Shown in pieces: positions 18,417 through 28,745 of a stretch of DNA of 53,739 nt. Source of the DNA: Shewanella holmiensis (GTDB lineage: Bacteria; Pseudomonadota; Gammaproteobacteria; Enterobacterales; Shewanellaceae); NCBI RefSeq assembly GCF_025370255.1, contig NZ_JAMTCD010000025.1:1-53739 (forward strand). Reading direction: 5' to 3'. The translations under genes and the position numbers were made by a program. Within the stretch, counting starts at the first letter, position 1, and each line of letters opens with the position of its first letter. The notes beneath the pieces were generated by a model. The model ran no database searches. It was given only the letters and a program-made list of their open reading frames with translations, and had not been told where the DNA came from.

Positions 18417-20550
18417 CGGCATTCTCACTGTCATCGACTTTAACATCAGTTTGTTTTCTATCACTGATGCTCTTTAAGGCGGGATCCGTTTGGCGCATTT
18501 TAGTATCTAAACCATCACCATTTTTGTAACGCTCAAGCACTTCATTAACTTCGTCTGGTAAGTAAGCCTCTTGATCCCACTCTTCCAACACCGGCACTTG
18601 AGAATTTGGCATTAAATTAATCCCTCTTTCTTGTTGATTAAGTTGTAGTGCTCTGAAATAGTTATACTTACGACCTGCAATACCTTCCATTGTAATACCA
18701 TCACGGATGATAGTTGGTTTAATAAAGATCATTAAATTCTTCTTTTTCTTGCCGCTAGAAGATGATTTAAATAAATGACCAATCACCGGAATATCACCTA
18801 AAAATGGCACTTTTTGCACGCTTTCTTGGACTTCTTCGTTAATCAATCCACCCAATACGACAATTTGCCCTGAGTCAGCCATCACTGTGGTCGTTAAACG
18901 ACGGGTTGCAAAGGTAACATCGACGCCGGTTTTACCATTGATACCTGACACCTCTTGCTCAATCGTTAACTTAACAGAGCTGCCTTCGTTGATTTGAGGC
19001 ACCACTTTCAGTTTTACACCCACTTCTTTACGTTCAACGGTTTGGAATGGGTTAGAGTTACCGTTACTTGAGTTTTGGCTGCCGGTTAAAATCGGCACTT
19101 CATCACCCACTATAAATGACGCTTCTTGGTTATCTAGGGTCGTAATCGATGGCGTTGCCAGTACGTTTGAATTGGTGTCGCTTGATACCGCTTGGATCAA
19201 GGCACCAAAATCGCCCATGGCGACACCCCATGCCATGCCGTTCACTTTGCCTAACGCTTGCGCCAGTAAAGTGATATCGCCCGGTGTATCTGGGTTATCG
19301 GTACAAGTCTGGTTATCACCTGCACCACTACAGGTTTGCGAAGCTTTTTGGTCGCGCGCATTCCATACACCCGCACCAATTTCACCAATCGTTGGACCTA
19401 AGTTATTAAACTGAGTACCACCACCCGCTTCGGTAGCCCATTGAATGCCAAAACCAACATCATCACCTTCTGATACCTCAACAATAATGGCTTCAACTAA
19501 TACTTGGGCACGACGAATATCTAACTGACTGATGACATTTTCAATGGTACGTAATTGGTCAGGTTCAGCACTAATCACCAGCGCGTTGGTATCGGGGTGA
19601 GCCATGATGTTAATTTCATTGCGGCGCTTACTGCCACCTTGTTGCTGCGCGCCATCTTTGTCACCTTGCAGGTTTTGCGCAAATCCTGTTAATACCTCAA
19701 CCAAATCTTCTGCTTTGGCATAACGTAAATAACGCACCTTAGTGTTACCGGTATTGGCTTGCTCAGCATCAAGACGTTTAATTAACTCAACTACGCGTTG
19801 ACGGCTTTTTTCATCACCACTAACCACTACAGCATTGATGCGCTCGTCAGCAACCACTTTTGGCGCTTGGCCGGGTAATTGCGCTTGATTGGCACTTGAA
19901 CGATAAAGGGTATCAATAATACGTACTATCTCGCCTGCTGAAGCAAACTCTAATGAAACAACTTGTACAGCTGTATCACCTTGCTTATCAACGCGGCGAA
20001 CAATATCAACCAACTTGTTCACAACAGCGGCACGCCCTGAAATCATTAAAACATTCGATGGGTCGTAGTTAACAACGTTACCGCCACCAGCATTATCATT
20101 TAACTGACGTAATAGTGGCGCAAGCTGCTTGGCTTCGGTGTTATACAGTGCGACGATACGGGTAACCATTTCATCGCCTAAACCAGGAGATGAGTCATCA
20201 GCCACTCTAATTGCTGCGGTTTTCGCATCTTTATCTTTAATGACTTTAATGACCTGGTTTTCCATTTCAACCACGGCGTAACCATAAACTTGTAGAACGT
20301 TCAAAAAGAATTGGTAGTACTGTTCATCACTTAATAAATCATAACTGCGGACGTTAATTTTGCCGCGCACTGTGGGATCAACAATAATGGTTTTATTGAG
20401 GTTTTTACCCACAATATTGATAAACTCTTGAATATCTGTGCCTTTAAAATTAGCAGCATATTGTTCCGACCAAGCGCCATGAGAAGCAAGCATTGCAGCA
20501 CCCGCTAGCATGCCAGCAAAAATCTTGTGTCGAAGTCCTTTATTATTCAT
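18409..20550 (-). CDS. gspD: Type II secretion outer-membrane secretin GspD
   Basis: A 713-residue secretin subunit that forms the outer-membrane channel. A signal peptide (about 1-28) precedes N0-N3 domains in series and then the secretin core, with the signature [14 protein letters not shown] near residue 575-590. A Gly/Cys-rich insert at about 375-405 (two Cys in a short acidic loop) lies at the beginning of the secretin domain. The C-terminal S-domain, which in other systems binds a pilotin, is present. No pilotin (gspS) gene is seen nearby. Confidence 0.96.
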   Translation of the reverse strand: MNNKGLRHKIFAGMLAGAAMLASHGAWSEQYAANFKGTDIQEFINIVGKNLNKTIIVDPTVRGKINVRSYDLLSDEQYYQFFLNVLQVYGYAVVEMENQVIKVIKDKDAKTAAIRVADDSSPGLGDEMVTRIVALYNTEAKQLAPLLRQLNDNAGGGNVVNYDPSNVLMISGRAAVVNKLVDIVRRVDKQGDTAVQVVSLEFASAGEIVRIIDTLYRSSANQAQLPGQAPKVVADERINAVVVSGDEKSRQRVVELIKRLDAEQANTGNTKVRYLRYAKAEDLVEVLTGFAQNLQGDKDGAQQQGGSKRRNEINIMAHPDTNALVISAEPDQLRTIENVISQLDIRRAQVLVEAIIVEVSEGDDVGFGIQWATEAGGGTQFNNLGPTIGEIGAGVWNARDQKASQTCSGAGDNQTCTDNPDTPGDITLLAQALGKVNGMAWGVAMGDFGALIQAVSSDTNSNVLATPSITTLDNQEASFIVGDEVPILTGSQNSSNGNSNPFQTVERKEVGVKLKVVPQINEGSSVKLTIEQEVSGINGKTGVDVTFATRRLTTTVMADSGQIVVLGGLINEEVQESVQKVPFLGDIPVIGHLFKSSSSGKKKKNLMIFIKPTIIRDGITMEGIAGRKYNYFRALQLNQQERGINLMPNSQVPVLEEWDQEAYLPDEVNEVLERYKNGDGLDTKMRQTDPALKSISDRKQTDVKVDDSENADD

Positions 20551-20576
20551 TCTTCTTATTCCCCTAATGCCACTAC

Positions 20577-21491
20577 TTATTCTGGCAAACTAAACATGAT
20601 TTCGACCAATTGCCCTTCGCGTTCAACCATAACTGACATTTCGGTTAACTCTGGCAATTGCGCCATCACTTCTAATGCTTGACCCATATCGGTCAAATCA
20701 AATCCATTAATGGATTTCGCTAAATCACTCGGTTGAAAACCTGCCTGTTTGAACAGAGCAACATCTTTACCTGGATTCAAGCGATACCCTGCCACTTCAC
20801 CGTCTTTTTGCACGGGTGAAATAGCGATAAAATCGGTAATTTTACTGGGATCGGCTAACAATTCATCACGTGAGTTAGCCAATTCAGCTGAAAACTCACT
20901 ATTTCGGCGGTCCACTTGTTGCACATTGCGTTGATTGGTTTTGGCTTGTTGAAGCTGCTGATTCACTTCGCTTTGGGTTGTGTATTTTAAGCCATCAAGC
21001 ATTAAGGTTTCGTAACGTCCAGCATTGGTAATAATAATACGGTCAGCGTAAACCTCTTTGAGTGACGCTGAAGTCCCTTTAATTTTATCACCCAAGCTAT
21101 AAGTCTCTTGGTTGCCGCTAGATTCAATAATCGCCAGCCCGTTTTGCTCCGATGTGGAGGCAACAACACCGGTTAGCTGAATAGATAAGTTGGTTTTAGG
21201 TGCATCAGTAATCTGCTCAACGACTTCAACCTTTGGCTTGCCGCCAGCGGCGTCCATTTTACCGAATAACAGTAAATCGCGCACAGCATCAAGCTCCACA
21301 CGCTTAGCGGTGGATGAAGATATGGGGGATGGTTGCCATGTAGCCTGGCTATCAGACATCGGCATTAACTTCCATGTGATTTGCGCCGCAAGCAGCAACG
21401 CAACAATCAGACCCACCCAAAAAACGACATTACTCACTTGTTTATGTGGAATAATAGCCGCTTTGGCGATCAGTTTATCTAATAAATCCAT
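20577..21491 (-). CDS. gspC: Type II secretion protein GspC
   Basis: A 304-residue inner-membrane protein connecting the platform to the secretin. It has one span at about 22-42, a homology-region domain at about 95-175 and a C-terminal PDZ-type domain at about 205-304 involved in substrate choice. It is the first gene of the gspC-N operon, whose promoter must be in the 253-bp gap shared with hslR; I could not settle on boxes there. Confidence 0.94.
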   Translation of the reverse strand: MDLLDKLIAKAAIIPHKQVSNVVFWVGLIVALLLAAQITWKLMPMSDSQATWQPSPISSSTAKRVELDAVRDLLLFGKMDAAGGKPKVEVVEQITDAPKTNLSIQLTGVVASTSEQNGLAIIESSGNQETYSLGDKIKGTSASLKEVYADRIIITNAGRYETLMLDGLKYTTQSEVNQQLQQAKTNQRNVQQVDRRNSEFSAELANSRDELLADPSKITDFIAISPVQKDGEVAGYRLNPGKDVALFKQAGFQPSDLAKSINGFDLTDMGQALEVMAQLPELTEMSVMVEREGQLVEIMFSLPE

Positions 21492-21744
21492 AGTCTTGTG
21501 GACCCTCTATACTTTTACAGTACAGGCCTCTGTTTATGTTGTTAATTTAGCAATAGCTACTCATGCTAACCTACACTGCAATCAGCAACAAGCCCAGAGC
21601 AGATCAATTGGCGAAATACAGCAAAATATGCTAACTTTGCGCGCCTGAAAAGGCTGTGAGGTGTACCTCTTTTTGCAATGATACTTTATCGACATGACGG
21701 TAAAATGACTCAGCTTGTGAACTCAGTCCTGTTTTGGAGGTGCT

Positions 21745-22143
21745 TTGAAAATCGATAATCCAGATAAAACCTCAGTTAGACTAGATAAATGGCTGTGGGC
21801 AGCCCGTTTTTACAAGACTCGTGCTTTAGCCAAAGACATGATTAATGGCGGCAAAGTACACTATAACGGCCAGCGCAGTAAATCCAGTAAAAATGCCGAA
21901 CTGGGTGCAAAGATTCGCATACGCCAGGGGCATGATGATCGCGAAGTGATTATCACTAGGTTATCTGAACAACGCCAAAGCGCAGCGATAGCACAAACAC
22001 TTTACCAAGAAACCGAGCAAAGCATCACTAAACGTGAATTTAATGCCGAAGCCAGGCGACTAAATATATTAAACAATCCGGCACCAGATCATAAGCCAGA
22101 TAAAAAACAGCGCAGACAACTTCTGCGTTTTAAAGACTTATAG
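21745..22143 (+). CDS. hslR: Ribosome-associated heat-shock protein Hsp15
   Basis: A 132-residue S4-domain protein that recognises stalled 50S subunits with a nascent chain still attached. The S4 RNA-binding part is RLDKWLWAARFYKTRALAKDMI, nearly the same as in E. coli. The only plausible start is TTG at 21745, preceded by an ideal GGAGG five bases earlier; no ATG is available. It probably forms an operon with hslO, 44 bp away, as in E. coli. Confidence 0.94.
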   Translation: MKIDNPDKTSVRLDKWLWAARFYKTRALAKDMINGGKVHYNGQRSKSSKNAELGAKIRIRQGHDDREVIITRLSEQRQSAAIAQTLYQETEQSITKREFNAEARRLNILNNPAPDHKPDKKQRRQLLRFKDL

Positions 22144-22148
22144 AATTC

Positions 22149-22169
22149 ATCGATGACTCAACCATCGAT
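22149..22169. repeat. Intercistronic hairpin between hslR and hslO
   Basis: ATCGATG (22149-22155) and CATCGAT (22163-22169) are complementary with a 7-nt loop. No T run follows, so readthrough into hslO is expected. Confidence 0.45.
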
Positions 22170-22187
22170 TTATAGAAGAGATACGTT

Positions 22188-23048
22188 ATGACTCACGATA
22201 TGTTACACCGCTACTTATTTGATGATGCAGATGTCCGTGGTGAAGTTGTTCAGCTTCAAGACAGTTATCAGCAAGTGTTATCTGCTCATGATTACCCATT
22301 AGCGGTTCAACACTTATTAGGTGAGTTAATGGCCGCCACGTCATTGCTCACCGCAACCATTAAATTTACTGGCGATATTAGCGTGCAGCTACAAGGTGAT
22401 GGCCCAGTACCTCTTGCGGTTATCAATGGTAATAACAAGCAAGTAATGCGCGGCGTTTCTCGTTGGGATGGTGACATTGCTGATGACGCAAGTTTGCAGC
22501 AGATGCTAGGCAAAGGTTACATGGTGATCACACTGACTCCTGATGAAGGTGAGCGATACCAAGGTATAGTGTCATTAGAGCACCCAAACCTTGCAGCATG
22601 TTTAGAAGAGTATTTTAATCAATCTGAACAGTTACCTACGCAAATTCAACTGTTTGCCAACGGAAAACAGGCTGCAGGCATGTTATTACAAGTTTTACCG
22701 TCTAAATCAGCAAAAAATGAAGATTACGAGCATTTATCAACCCTAACGGCCACGATTAAAGCCGAAGAGTTATTTACCCTAGAAGCTGAACAAGTTCTGC
22801 ACCGCCTTTATCACCAAGAGCAAGTTCGGTTATTTGACCCTGTTGATGTGACGTTTAAGTGCAGCTGTTCACGCGAGCGCAGTGCCGCAGCTATCCGCAC
22901 CATTCCACAAGCAGAAGTGGAACAGATTTTAGCGGAAGAAGGTAAAATTGAGATGGGCTGCGAATATTGTTCCGTCATGTATACCTTTGATGGCATCGAC
23001 ATCGCCTCTATTTATGCGGTCAGCCCAAGCAACGATACCCCTCAATAA
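22188..23048 (+). CDS. hslO: Redox-regulated chaperone Hsp33
   Basis: A holdase activated by oxidation plus unfolding; cytoplasmic. The 286-residue protein has its redox switch near the C-terminus: CSC in FKCSCSRER, then CEYC in MGCEYC, together the four zinc-ligating cysteines. Length and pattern are normal for the family. It is followed by a strong terminator that separates it from pckA. Confidence 0.96.
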   Translation: MTHDMLHRYLFDDADVRGEVVQLQDSYQQVLSAHDYPLAVQHLLGELMAATSLLTATIKFTGDISVQLQGDGPVPLAVINGNNKQVMRGVSRWDGDIADDASLQQMLGKGYMVITLTPDEGERYQGIVSLEHPNLAACLEEYFNQSEQLPTQIQLFANGKQAAGMLLQVLPSKSAKNEDYEHLSTLTATIKAEELFTLEAEQVLHRLYHQEQVRLFDPVDVTFKCSCSRERSAAAIRTIPQAEVEQILAEEGKIEMGCEYCSVMYTFDGIDIASIYAVSPSNDTPQ

Positions 23049-23083
23049 CCTTACAACGTTACACAACCTGTAAGAGTTACATT

Positions 23084-23110
23084 AAAAAAGGCGCTTTTAG
23101 CGCCTTTTTT
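23084..23110 (+). terminator. Terminator after hslO
   Basis: An 11-bp stem, AAAAAAGGCGC (23084-23094) with GCGCCTTTTTT (23100-23110), and a 5-nt loop. The arms begin and end in A and T runs, so it could act in both directions. Confidence 0.92.
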
Positions 23111-23310
23111 GTCTTTGTTCGCAACAAAAAACAGATAAACCTGAAAAACTTTCAAAAAAATTACCAAACTGTTCGTTACCCAGCCCTTAACATAAGTTAC
23201 AATCGAGTTACTGAATGACATACAGGCTTGTCCAACAATAATAGTCTTTCAGAAAACCTCTTTTTGAAGCTTTAGAGCGAAAACGACCTATAAACTTGGA
23301 GATTTACACT

Positions 23311-24852
23311 ATGGCGGATGTATCAAACCGCGTTCACCTTAATCCAACAACAGCTCAACTTGTAGAAATTGCGCTTCTTCGTGGAGAAGGTCAACTTACC
23401 GCAAACGGTGCATTAGTGGCAAAAACGGGCGAAAGAACAGGACGTTCCCCGAATGATCGTTTTATTGTTAAAGAATCAGGTTCAGAAAGCGAAATCGAAT
23501 GGGGCAATGTAAACCGTCCATTTGATGCTGGAAAATTTGATGCATTATGGGGGCGTGTAGAAGCCTACTTAGCAGACAAAGAGTTATTTATGTCTGAATT
23601 AGAAGTTGGCGCAGATGATGACCATTATTTACCCATTAAGGTCACCACTGAATATGCATGGCACCAGATTTTTGCACGTAATTTATTCATTACTCCAGAA
23701 ACCTTCAACCGTGGTAACAAAGATGTTTGGCAAATTATTAACGCACCTGGTTTTGTTTGTGTACCAGAGCGTGATGGCACCAATTCTGAAGCTACGGTAA
23801 TCCTGAATTTTGCAGAACGTAAAGTATTGTTAGCGGGCCTTAAATACGCAGGCGAAATGAAAAAGTCGATGTTCTCAGTGCAGAACTTCCTTTTACCTGC
23901 CAAAGGCGTGTTACCAATGCATTGCTCTGCAAACGTAGGACATGATGGTGATACCACTTTATTCTTCGGTTTATCAGGTACGGGTAAAACCACCTTATCA
24001 GCCGATCCAAAGCGCTTCTTAATTGGTGATGATGAACATGGTTGGGCGCCTGGTGGCGTATTTAACATTGAAGGCGGCTGTTACGCCAAATGTATCGACC
24101 TAAGTCAAAAGAACGAGCCTGTGATTTGGGATGCGATTCGTTTCGGTACTGTGCTTGAAAACGTCGTGCTAGATGCAGACCGTGTACCTGATTATACCGA
24201 CACAAGTTTAACCGAAAACAGCCGCGCGGCTTATCCGCTTGAGCATATCGCTCAGCGTAAAGAAGAAAACCGCGGTGCAGAGCCAAACTCTGTGGTGTTT
24301 TTAACCTGTGACGTTTCTGGTGTATTGCCACCGGTTTCGATACTAAACAAAGAACAAGCGGCATACCACTTCTTATCAGGCTATACCGCGAAAGTCGGTT
24401 CGACTGAAATGGGCTCAACGGCCGCAATTCAATCAACCTTCTCTACCTGTTTTGGTGCCCCTTTCTTCCCTCGCCCAGCTGGCGTGTATGCTGAATTATT
24501 AATGAAGCGTATCGAGTCTTTTGGCAGCCGTGTTTACTTAGTTAACACAGGTTGGACTGGCGGCCCGCACGGTGTGGGTAAGCGTTTTGACATTCCAACC
24601 ACGCGCGCAATCGTAGATGCTATTGTCAGTGGCGAATTGAAAGACGTTGAAACTGTGCATATTGATAAGCTGAACTTAGATGTGCCTGTGGCAGTGACTG
24701 GCGTTGACAGCAAATTACTTAACCCAGTAAACACTTGGGCGGATAAAGCTGAATACAACAAGTACGCCCAGCAAATTGCACAAGAATTTGCGGCAAACTT
24801 TGTAAAGTACGATGTATCAGACGCGATTAAAAATGCTGGCCCTAAAGCTTAA
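23311..24852 (+). CDS. pckA: Phosphoenolpyruvate carboxykinase (ATP)
   Basis: Converts oxaloacetate and ATP to PEP and CO2, the first committed step of gluconeogenesis. The start at 23311 ([13 protein letters not shown]) is preceded by TTGGAG; a TTG five codons earlier is not needed. The protein is 513 residues, a little shorter than E. coli PckA (540). The kinase P-loop is GLSGTGKTT, with the metal-binding region [22 protein letters not shown] just after it. [10 protein letters not shown] near residue 45 is the substrate-binding stretch. It stands alone between two terminators. Confidence 0.97.
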   Translation: MADVSNRVHLNPTTAQLVEIALLRGEGQLTANGALVAKTGERTGRSPNDRFIVKESGSESEIEWGNVNRPFDAGKFDALWGRVEAYLADKELFMSELEVGADDDHYLPIKVTTEYAWHQIFARNLFITPETFNRGNKDVWQIINAPGFVCVPERDGTNSEATVILNFAERKVLLAGLKYAGEMKKSMFSVQNFLLPAKGVLPMHCSANVGHDGDTTLFFGLSGTGKTTLSADPKRFLIGDDEHGWAPGGVFNIEGGCYAKCIDLSQKNEPVIWDAIRFGTVLENVVLDADRVPDYTDTSLTENSRAAYPLEHIAQRKEENRGAEPNSVVFLTCDVSGVLPPVSILNKEQAAYHFLSGYTAKVGSTEMGSTAAIQSTFSTCFGAPFFPRPAGVYAELLMKRIESFGSRVYLVNTGWTGGPHGVGKRFDIPTTRAIVDAIVSGELKDVETVHIDKLNLDVPVAVTGVDSKLLNPVNTWADKAEYNKYAQQIAQEFAANFVKYDVSDAIKNAGPKA

Positions 24853-24887
24853 CTCCCCTTGCTTTAAGGCAACATTTTAACCGTTTG

Positions 24888-24918
24888 TAAGCCCTAACTT
24901 TGTTAGGGCTTATTTTTT
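24888..24918 (+). terminator. Terminator after pckA
   Basis: TAAGCCCTAAC (24888-24898) pairs with GTTAGGGCTTA (24902-24912), followed by TTTTTT. Confidence 0.92.
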
Positions 24919-25396
24919 ATGGGGTCGTTCCTTATTCAATTCATCAACACCAATACTCACATCATGATGCTTAAGGTAAAAGACATGAGGTTAAGGCAAC
25001 ACACTAGGAGTGTGAAGCCTTAACGATTATTTTTACAGTATGCTGTTAGCATCTGTAACTAAACAGAAATTTTGTGCGGTTATGGATTAACATAAGTAAA
25101 ATTCAGGGTATATAGCCAAAGCGCTAATGCGGTAAAAATGTTCAACAAGCACTGCCCAAAGATGATGTTAAAAATCAATTTCACTTTGCTCAGTGAATTT
25201 TGCTGAGATCGCAAGGCTGCACTCCAGTCGTGACGCTTAATTCGTTTTTATTTAGAGCAAATCCCCACCAGCAAAGAGCTCTACCCTAGTTTGTAACAAG
25301 TTTTTAAATCCGCTTTTTTCGATGCAAAATATTGCTACTATGGGTCATTAATTATCTCTTTCAAATCGACCTTATAATAATATTAAGAGAGCCACC
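24919..25396. other. Intergenic stretch without a recognisable gene
   Basis: Apart from the hairpin at 24990-25024 and an imperfect palindrome near 25177-25200 (TTCACT paired with AGTGAA), I see no coding signal in any frame. The last 60 bases are AT-rich and probably carry the promoter of the next gene, which has an AAGAGAG ribosome site just before its ATG. Confidence 0.5.
24990..25024. other. Nested perfect hairpin in the pckA to M14-peptidase gap
   Basis: GTTAAGGC (24990-24997) pairs with GCCTTAAC (25017-25024). Inside, after a symmetrical AA/AA internal loop, CACACT (25000-25005) pairs with AGTGTG (25009-25014) around a 3-nt loop. A weak T stretch follows, so it could be a second terminator, the 3' end of a small RNA, or a processing signal. 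Confidence 0.5.
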
Positions 25397-27217
25397 ATGC
25401 GCCTAATCGCTTTATCAACCTGTATTACTTCAATCATACTTTCATCAGCTAGTTTTGCTCAAACACCAACAAGCCATCAATTTATCAACGACGCGATTTT
25501 GCCGCCCATTCAGGCCTGGCAAGGTAAAAGTGAAGCACTGTTAGTAAGCCATGATCACCCGTGGGTAACGCCATTTGAGCAACAAGGATACATCACAAGC
25601 CCTGATTATGCGCACACCATGCAATGGTTAGATAAACTGGTTAGTCGTAGTGCAAACTTACAAAAAGTGAGTATTGGCAAAAGTCCGCAAGGACGAGATA
25701 TTTGGATGATTATCGCCTCAAAGGATGGCGCAGCGTCACCGCAACAATTAAACAAGAATAATAAAGCCACAGTACTGGTTCAGGCTGGGATCCATTCTGG
25801 TGAAATCGACGGTAAAGATGCTGGCATGATGTTATTACGGGATATGGCTTTTGGGACCAAACAGTCATTACTCGATAACGTAAACTTACTTTTTATCCCC
25901 ATCTTCTCAGTCGATGGTCATGAGCGCAGCACTGAATACAACCGAGTGAATCAACGCGGTCCAGTCAATATGGGGTGGCGCACCACTGCAACAAACCTTA
26001 ATTTGAACCGTGATTATGCCAAAGCAGATGCGCCAGAAATGCAGCATCTTATTCACGTAATCAATCAATGGCAGCCAGACTTGTACATTGATGTGCATGT
26101 TACCGACGGCATTGATTATCAATATGATGTCACCTTTGGCTATAACGTAGAACAAGGTTACAGCCCTAGTATTTTTAACTGGTTAGAAAATACCTATCGC
26201 CCGCAAGTGGAGTCGGCACTAACGGAAAATGATCATATTCCTGGAAAACTGATTTTTGCTAACGACAATGCCGATATGAGCCAAGGGCTTTCGTATTGGA
26301 ATCCGAGCCCGCGTTACTCAAACGGTTATGGTGATGCACGTCATTTGCCGACAATTTTAATAGAAAATCACAGCCTAAAACCATTCAAACAACGTGTTTT
26401 AGGCACTTATGTCATGCTAGAACAAACACTGAAAACGGTTGCAAGCCACGCAGATACATTAACCGCGGCGATCAAACAAGATCAGCAACGTCTATCACCA
26501 CAAATAACGTTAACTTGGCAAAATGAGCCTCAATCCAATTGGGATTTTAAAGGGATAGATTACCGTATCGAAAAAAGTGAGATTAGCGGTGCTGATGTGG
26601 TTCGTTGGGACGGACGTTCCAAATTGTATGCCGCTTTACCGGTGACAGGTAATACCAAAGCGGATATTCAAGTCCAACGCCCAAAGGCCTATTACATTCC
26701 GGCTCAATGGGCGGCAGTTATTGATAAATTAACCTTACATGGAATTGAAATCAGCACCTTAACCACACCAGTGAACATTCGCGCCGAGCAATATCAGTTT
26801 GAACAACCTCAATTTGGCCAAGCCGATTATGAAAGTCGCCAAACCGTGACCGCGAAACTGAATGCAAGCCTGATTGACATCACTGTTCCTGCGGGTACGG
26901 TTAAAGTCAGCACAGCCCAATCTTTGGGTGATTTAGTAATATTGTTACTTGAACCACAAGCAGAAGACTCTTTATTTTACTGGGGATTTTTCAACACAAT
27001 TTTCACGCGTACCGAGTACATTGAAGATTATGCCGTTGAGCCATTAGCGGTAAAAATGCTGGCCGAAAATCCAAGCCTAAAAGCAGAGTTCGCATTGGCG
27101 TTACAAGATAAAGATTTTGCGCAAAACAGCGAAGCAAGGTTGCGTTGGTTTTATGAACGTAGCCCATATTATGATACACAATATCAGGTTTACCCTGTGC
27201 TGAGAGAGATAAACTAA
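25397..27217 (+). CDS. Exported zinc carboxypeptidase (M14 family)
   Basis: A 606-residue metallopeptidase. A signal peptide (about 1-21, cleavage after SFA) directs it out of the cytoplasm. The M14 zinc site is complete: HSGE (His133, Glu136) and His234 in DVHVTDG; the likely catalytic glutamate is Glu323 in LIENHS. About 270 further residues after the catalytic domain are of unknown function and look beta-rich. It might be a type II secretion client given the gsp operon nearby, but that is speculation. It is a single gene with its own promoter. Confidence 0.88.
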   Translation: MRLIALSTCITSIILSSASFAQTPTSHQFINDAILPPIQAWQGKSEALLVSHDHPWVTPFEQQGYITSPDYAHTMQWLDKLVSRSANLQKVSIGKSPQGRDIWMIIASKDGAASPQQLNKNNKATVLVQAGIHSGEIDGKDAGMMLLRDMAFGTKQSLLDNVNLLFIPIFSVDGHERSTEYNRVNQRGPVNMGWRTTATNLNLNRDYAKADAPEMQHLIHVINQWQPDLYIDVHVTDGIDYQYDVTFGYNVEQGYSPSIFNWLENTYRPQVESALTENDHIPGKLIFANDNADMSQGLSYWNPSPRYSNGYGDARHLPTILIENHSLKPFKQRVLGTYVMLEQTLKTVASHADTLTAAIKQDQQRLSPQITLTWQNEPQSNWDFKGIDYRIEKSEISGADVVRWDGRSKLYAALPVTGNTKADIQVQRPKAYYIPAQWAAVIDKLTLHGIEISTLTTPVNIRAEQYQFEQPQFGQADYESRQTVTAKLNASLIDITVPAGTVKVSTAQSLGDLVILLLEPQAEDSLFYWGFFNTIFTRTEYIEDYAVEPLAVKMLAENPSLKAEFALALQDKDFAQNSEARLRWFYERSPYYDTQYQVYPVLREIN

Positions 27218-27231
27218 CCTCTTACCTATAT

Positions 27232-27261
27232 GTAAGCTGTTTATAAAACAGTTACTTATTT
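27232..27261 (+). terminator. Probable terminator after the M14 peptidase gene
   Basis: GTAA and CTGTTT (27232-27242, one bulged G) pair with AAACAG and TTAC (27246-27255), followed by TTATTT. The stem is AU-rich and therefore weaker than the others in this window. Confidence 0.45.
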
Positions 27262-27325
27262 CAATCACAGTGTTATTTTTGCCATCATCCACTCATGCTG
27301 GCAAAAAATACATCATTCAAACAAT

Positions 27326-28216
27326 TTATTGAATTTCTACACCAGTGTCCACAACAGGAATGCGCCACCATAATTGAGCATTATTGGTTGGCGTAGTGGC
27401 TGGTAAATGTGGGTTTACCAACTCAAATATACGGGCGTGGCTTAAACGTTCAAGCGGAAAAATATCTTTAGTAATAGGATGTTGTTTTAAAAATAATGCG
27501 AACTTGCCGCTATCAATTAACTGAATAAGACCACGATGAATACGTGTTTGTAATTGGGTGTTTTCTCTTTTAACAAAAAAATACATAGGTAATGGATAAC
27601 GCAGTAGTACTTTTTCAAATGGAATAAACTCGGCATTCATTGGCGCACTGAGTTCGGCATAAACCTCATTCAATCCTCTTGGAAAATAATCACAGCGGTC
27701 TTGTTTGAGCATCGAATACATCAAATTAAAACTGATAACGCGCTCTACAACATAACCATTGAACTCTAATATGTCAGAGTCAGGCCATTGAGAGCCTTGG
27801 CATGCTTTAAGTTTTTTGAGTTGTTCGGGGGTATTAATCGCTTCAAATACCGCTAAGTTGTGCTTTTTGATGACTGGCACACGAATGCCTAATAACCCAG
27901 CGGTTAATGGTACCGGGACTGCCGCGTAATTTTCTTCTCTTTGAATACTGGTTCCCGCCCAAAAAACATCAAGCATATCTGAGTTAAGTAACTGCAAGCC
28001 TCGTGATTGGGATACATTCAGATCAAGGTTAACAATATTCACACTGCCATACTCGTCTTCGGTTTCAGCCATCACCTCTGCAAGTAAATCCTGGTAAAAC
28101 GAATGGCTTACATTGTCCTCTGATTGAGAAGCTTCAATGCGAATCACATCCTGCGCCTGGATGCTCAACGCCAACATGGACAGCAAAAATGCAGCGATTA
28201 ACCTGAGGAATATCAT
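27326..28216 (-). CDS. Periplasmic binding-protein-like protein, orphan
   Basis: A 296-residue protein with a signal peptide (about 1-22, cleavage near IQAQ|D). The fold suggested by IEASQSEDNVSHSFYQDLLAEVMA and the later VPLTAGLLGIRVPV resembles the type 2 solute-binding proteins (amino-acid type). No permease or ATPase gene is next to it, so it is unlikely to be a classical ABC uptake component. Such orphans often act as sensors or in envelope functions. The ligand cannot be predicted from sequence. Confidence 0.65.
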   Translation of the reverse strand: MIFLRLIAAFLLSMLALSIQAQDVIRIEASQSEDNVSHSFYQDLLAEVMAETEDEYGSVNIVNLDLNVSQSRGLQLLNSDMLDVFWAGTSIQREENYAAVPVPLTAGLLGIRVPVIKKHNLAVFEAINTPEQLKKLKACQGSQWPDSDILEFNGYVVERVISFNLMYSMLKQDRCDYFPRGLNEVYAELSAPMNAEFIPFEKVLLRYPLPMYFFVKRENTQLQTRIHRGLIQLIDSGKFALFLKQHPITKDIFPLERLSHARIFELVNPHLPATTPTNNAQLWWRIPVVDTGVEIQ

Positions 28217-28347
28217 ATGCGGTTATGCCTTAAAGAAATATTGGTATAGTATAGTGTACTGATTAAATTTAACTCTTCAAATGCATATAAATTAATACTG
28301 TTATTACATCGCCTTAATTAAAATAACTTTTTAATTGGTTTTAACCG

Positions 28348-28629
28348 CTAACTGCAACCGCCCTGAGTAATCAAACTCACTTTTTTATCCCTTGAAAGCT
28401 TTTTTATAGCAATTTCACGCTTGGTGGCAGTGCTACGACAGGGTAACGACTCTTGATAAACCAGCAGCAATGGCCCCTTACCTTTGAGATATTTGGCCGC
28501 TTTAACCCCGCTACTTTGATGTTCAGAAAATCGTCGAGCAATATCAGTGGTGATCCCTGTGTAAAAGTGACCATTCGCACATTGAATTATGTACAGAAAC
28601 CATGGCTTTGCTGATTTATTTTGTGGCAT
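28348..28629 (-). CDS. GIY-YIG domain protein (YhbQ/UPF0213 type)
   Basis: A 93-residue single-domain protein. The GIY-YIG core is WFLYIIQC and YTGIT, followed by a conserved Arg (DIARRFSEH) and Glu (ATKREIAIKKL). Members of this small family are thought to be nucleases acting on DNA, but their cellular role is poorly known. It is divergent from moeA and has no obvious partner. Confidence 0.85.
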   Translation of the reverse strand: MPQNKSAKPWFLYIIQCANGHFYTGITTDIARRFSEHQSSGVKAAKYLKGKGPLLLVYQESLPCRSTATKREIAIKKLSRDKKVSLITQGGCS

Positions 28630-28745
28630 AGGTTATAAAAATCTTAAGTTGGATCATAAAACACAGCGATTATCATGGCATACTAACCCATAATTTTATC
28701 TTGTCACCTTTAAGTGAAAACAACTGGCTTATAAAGGAATTTCTG

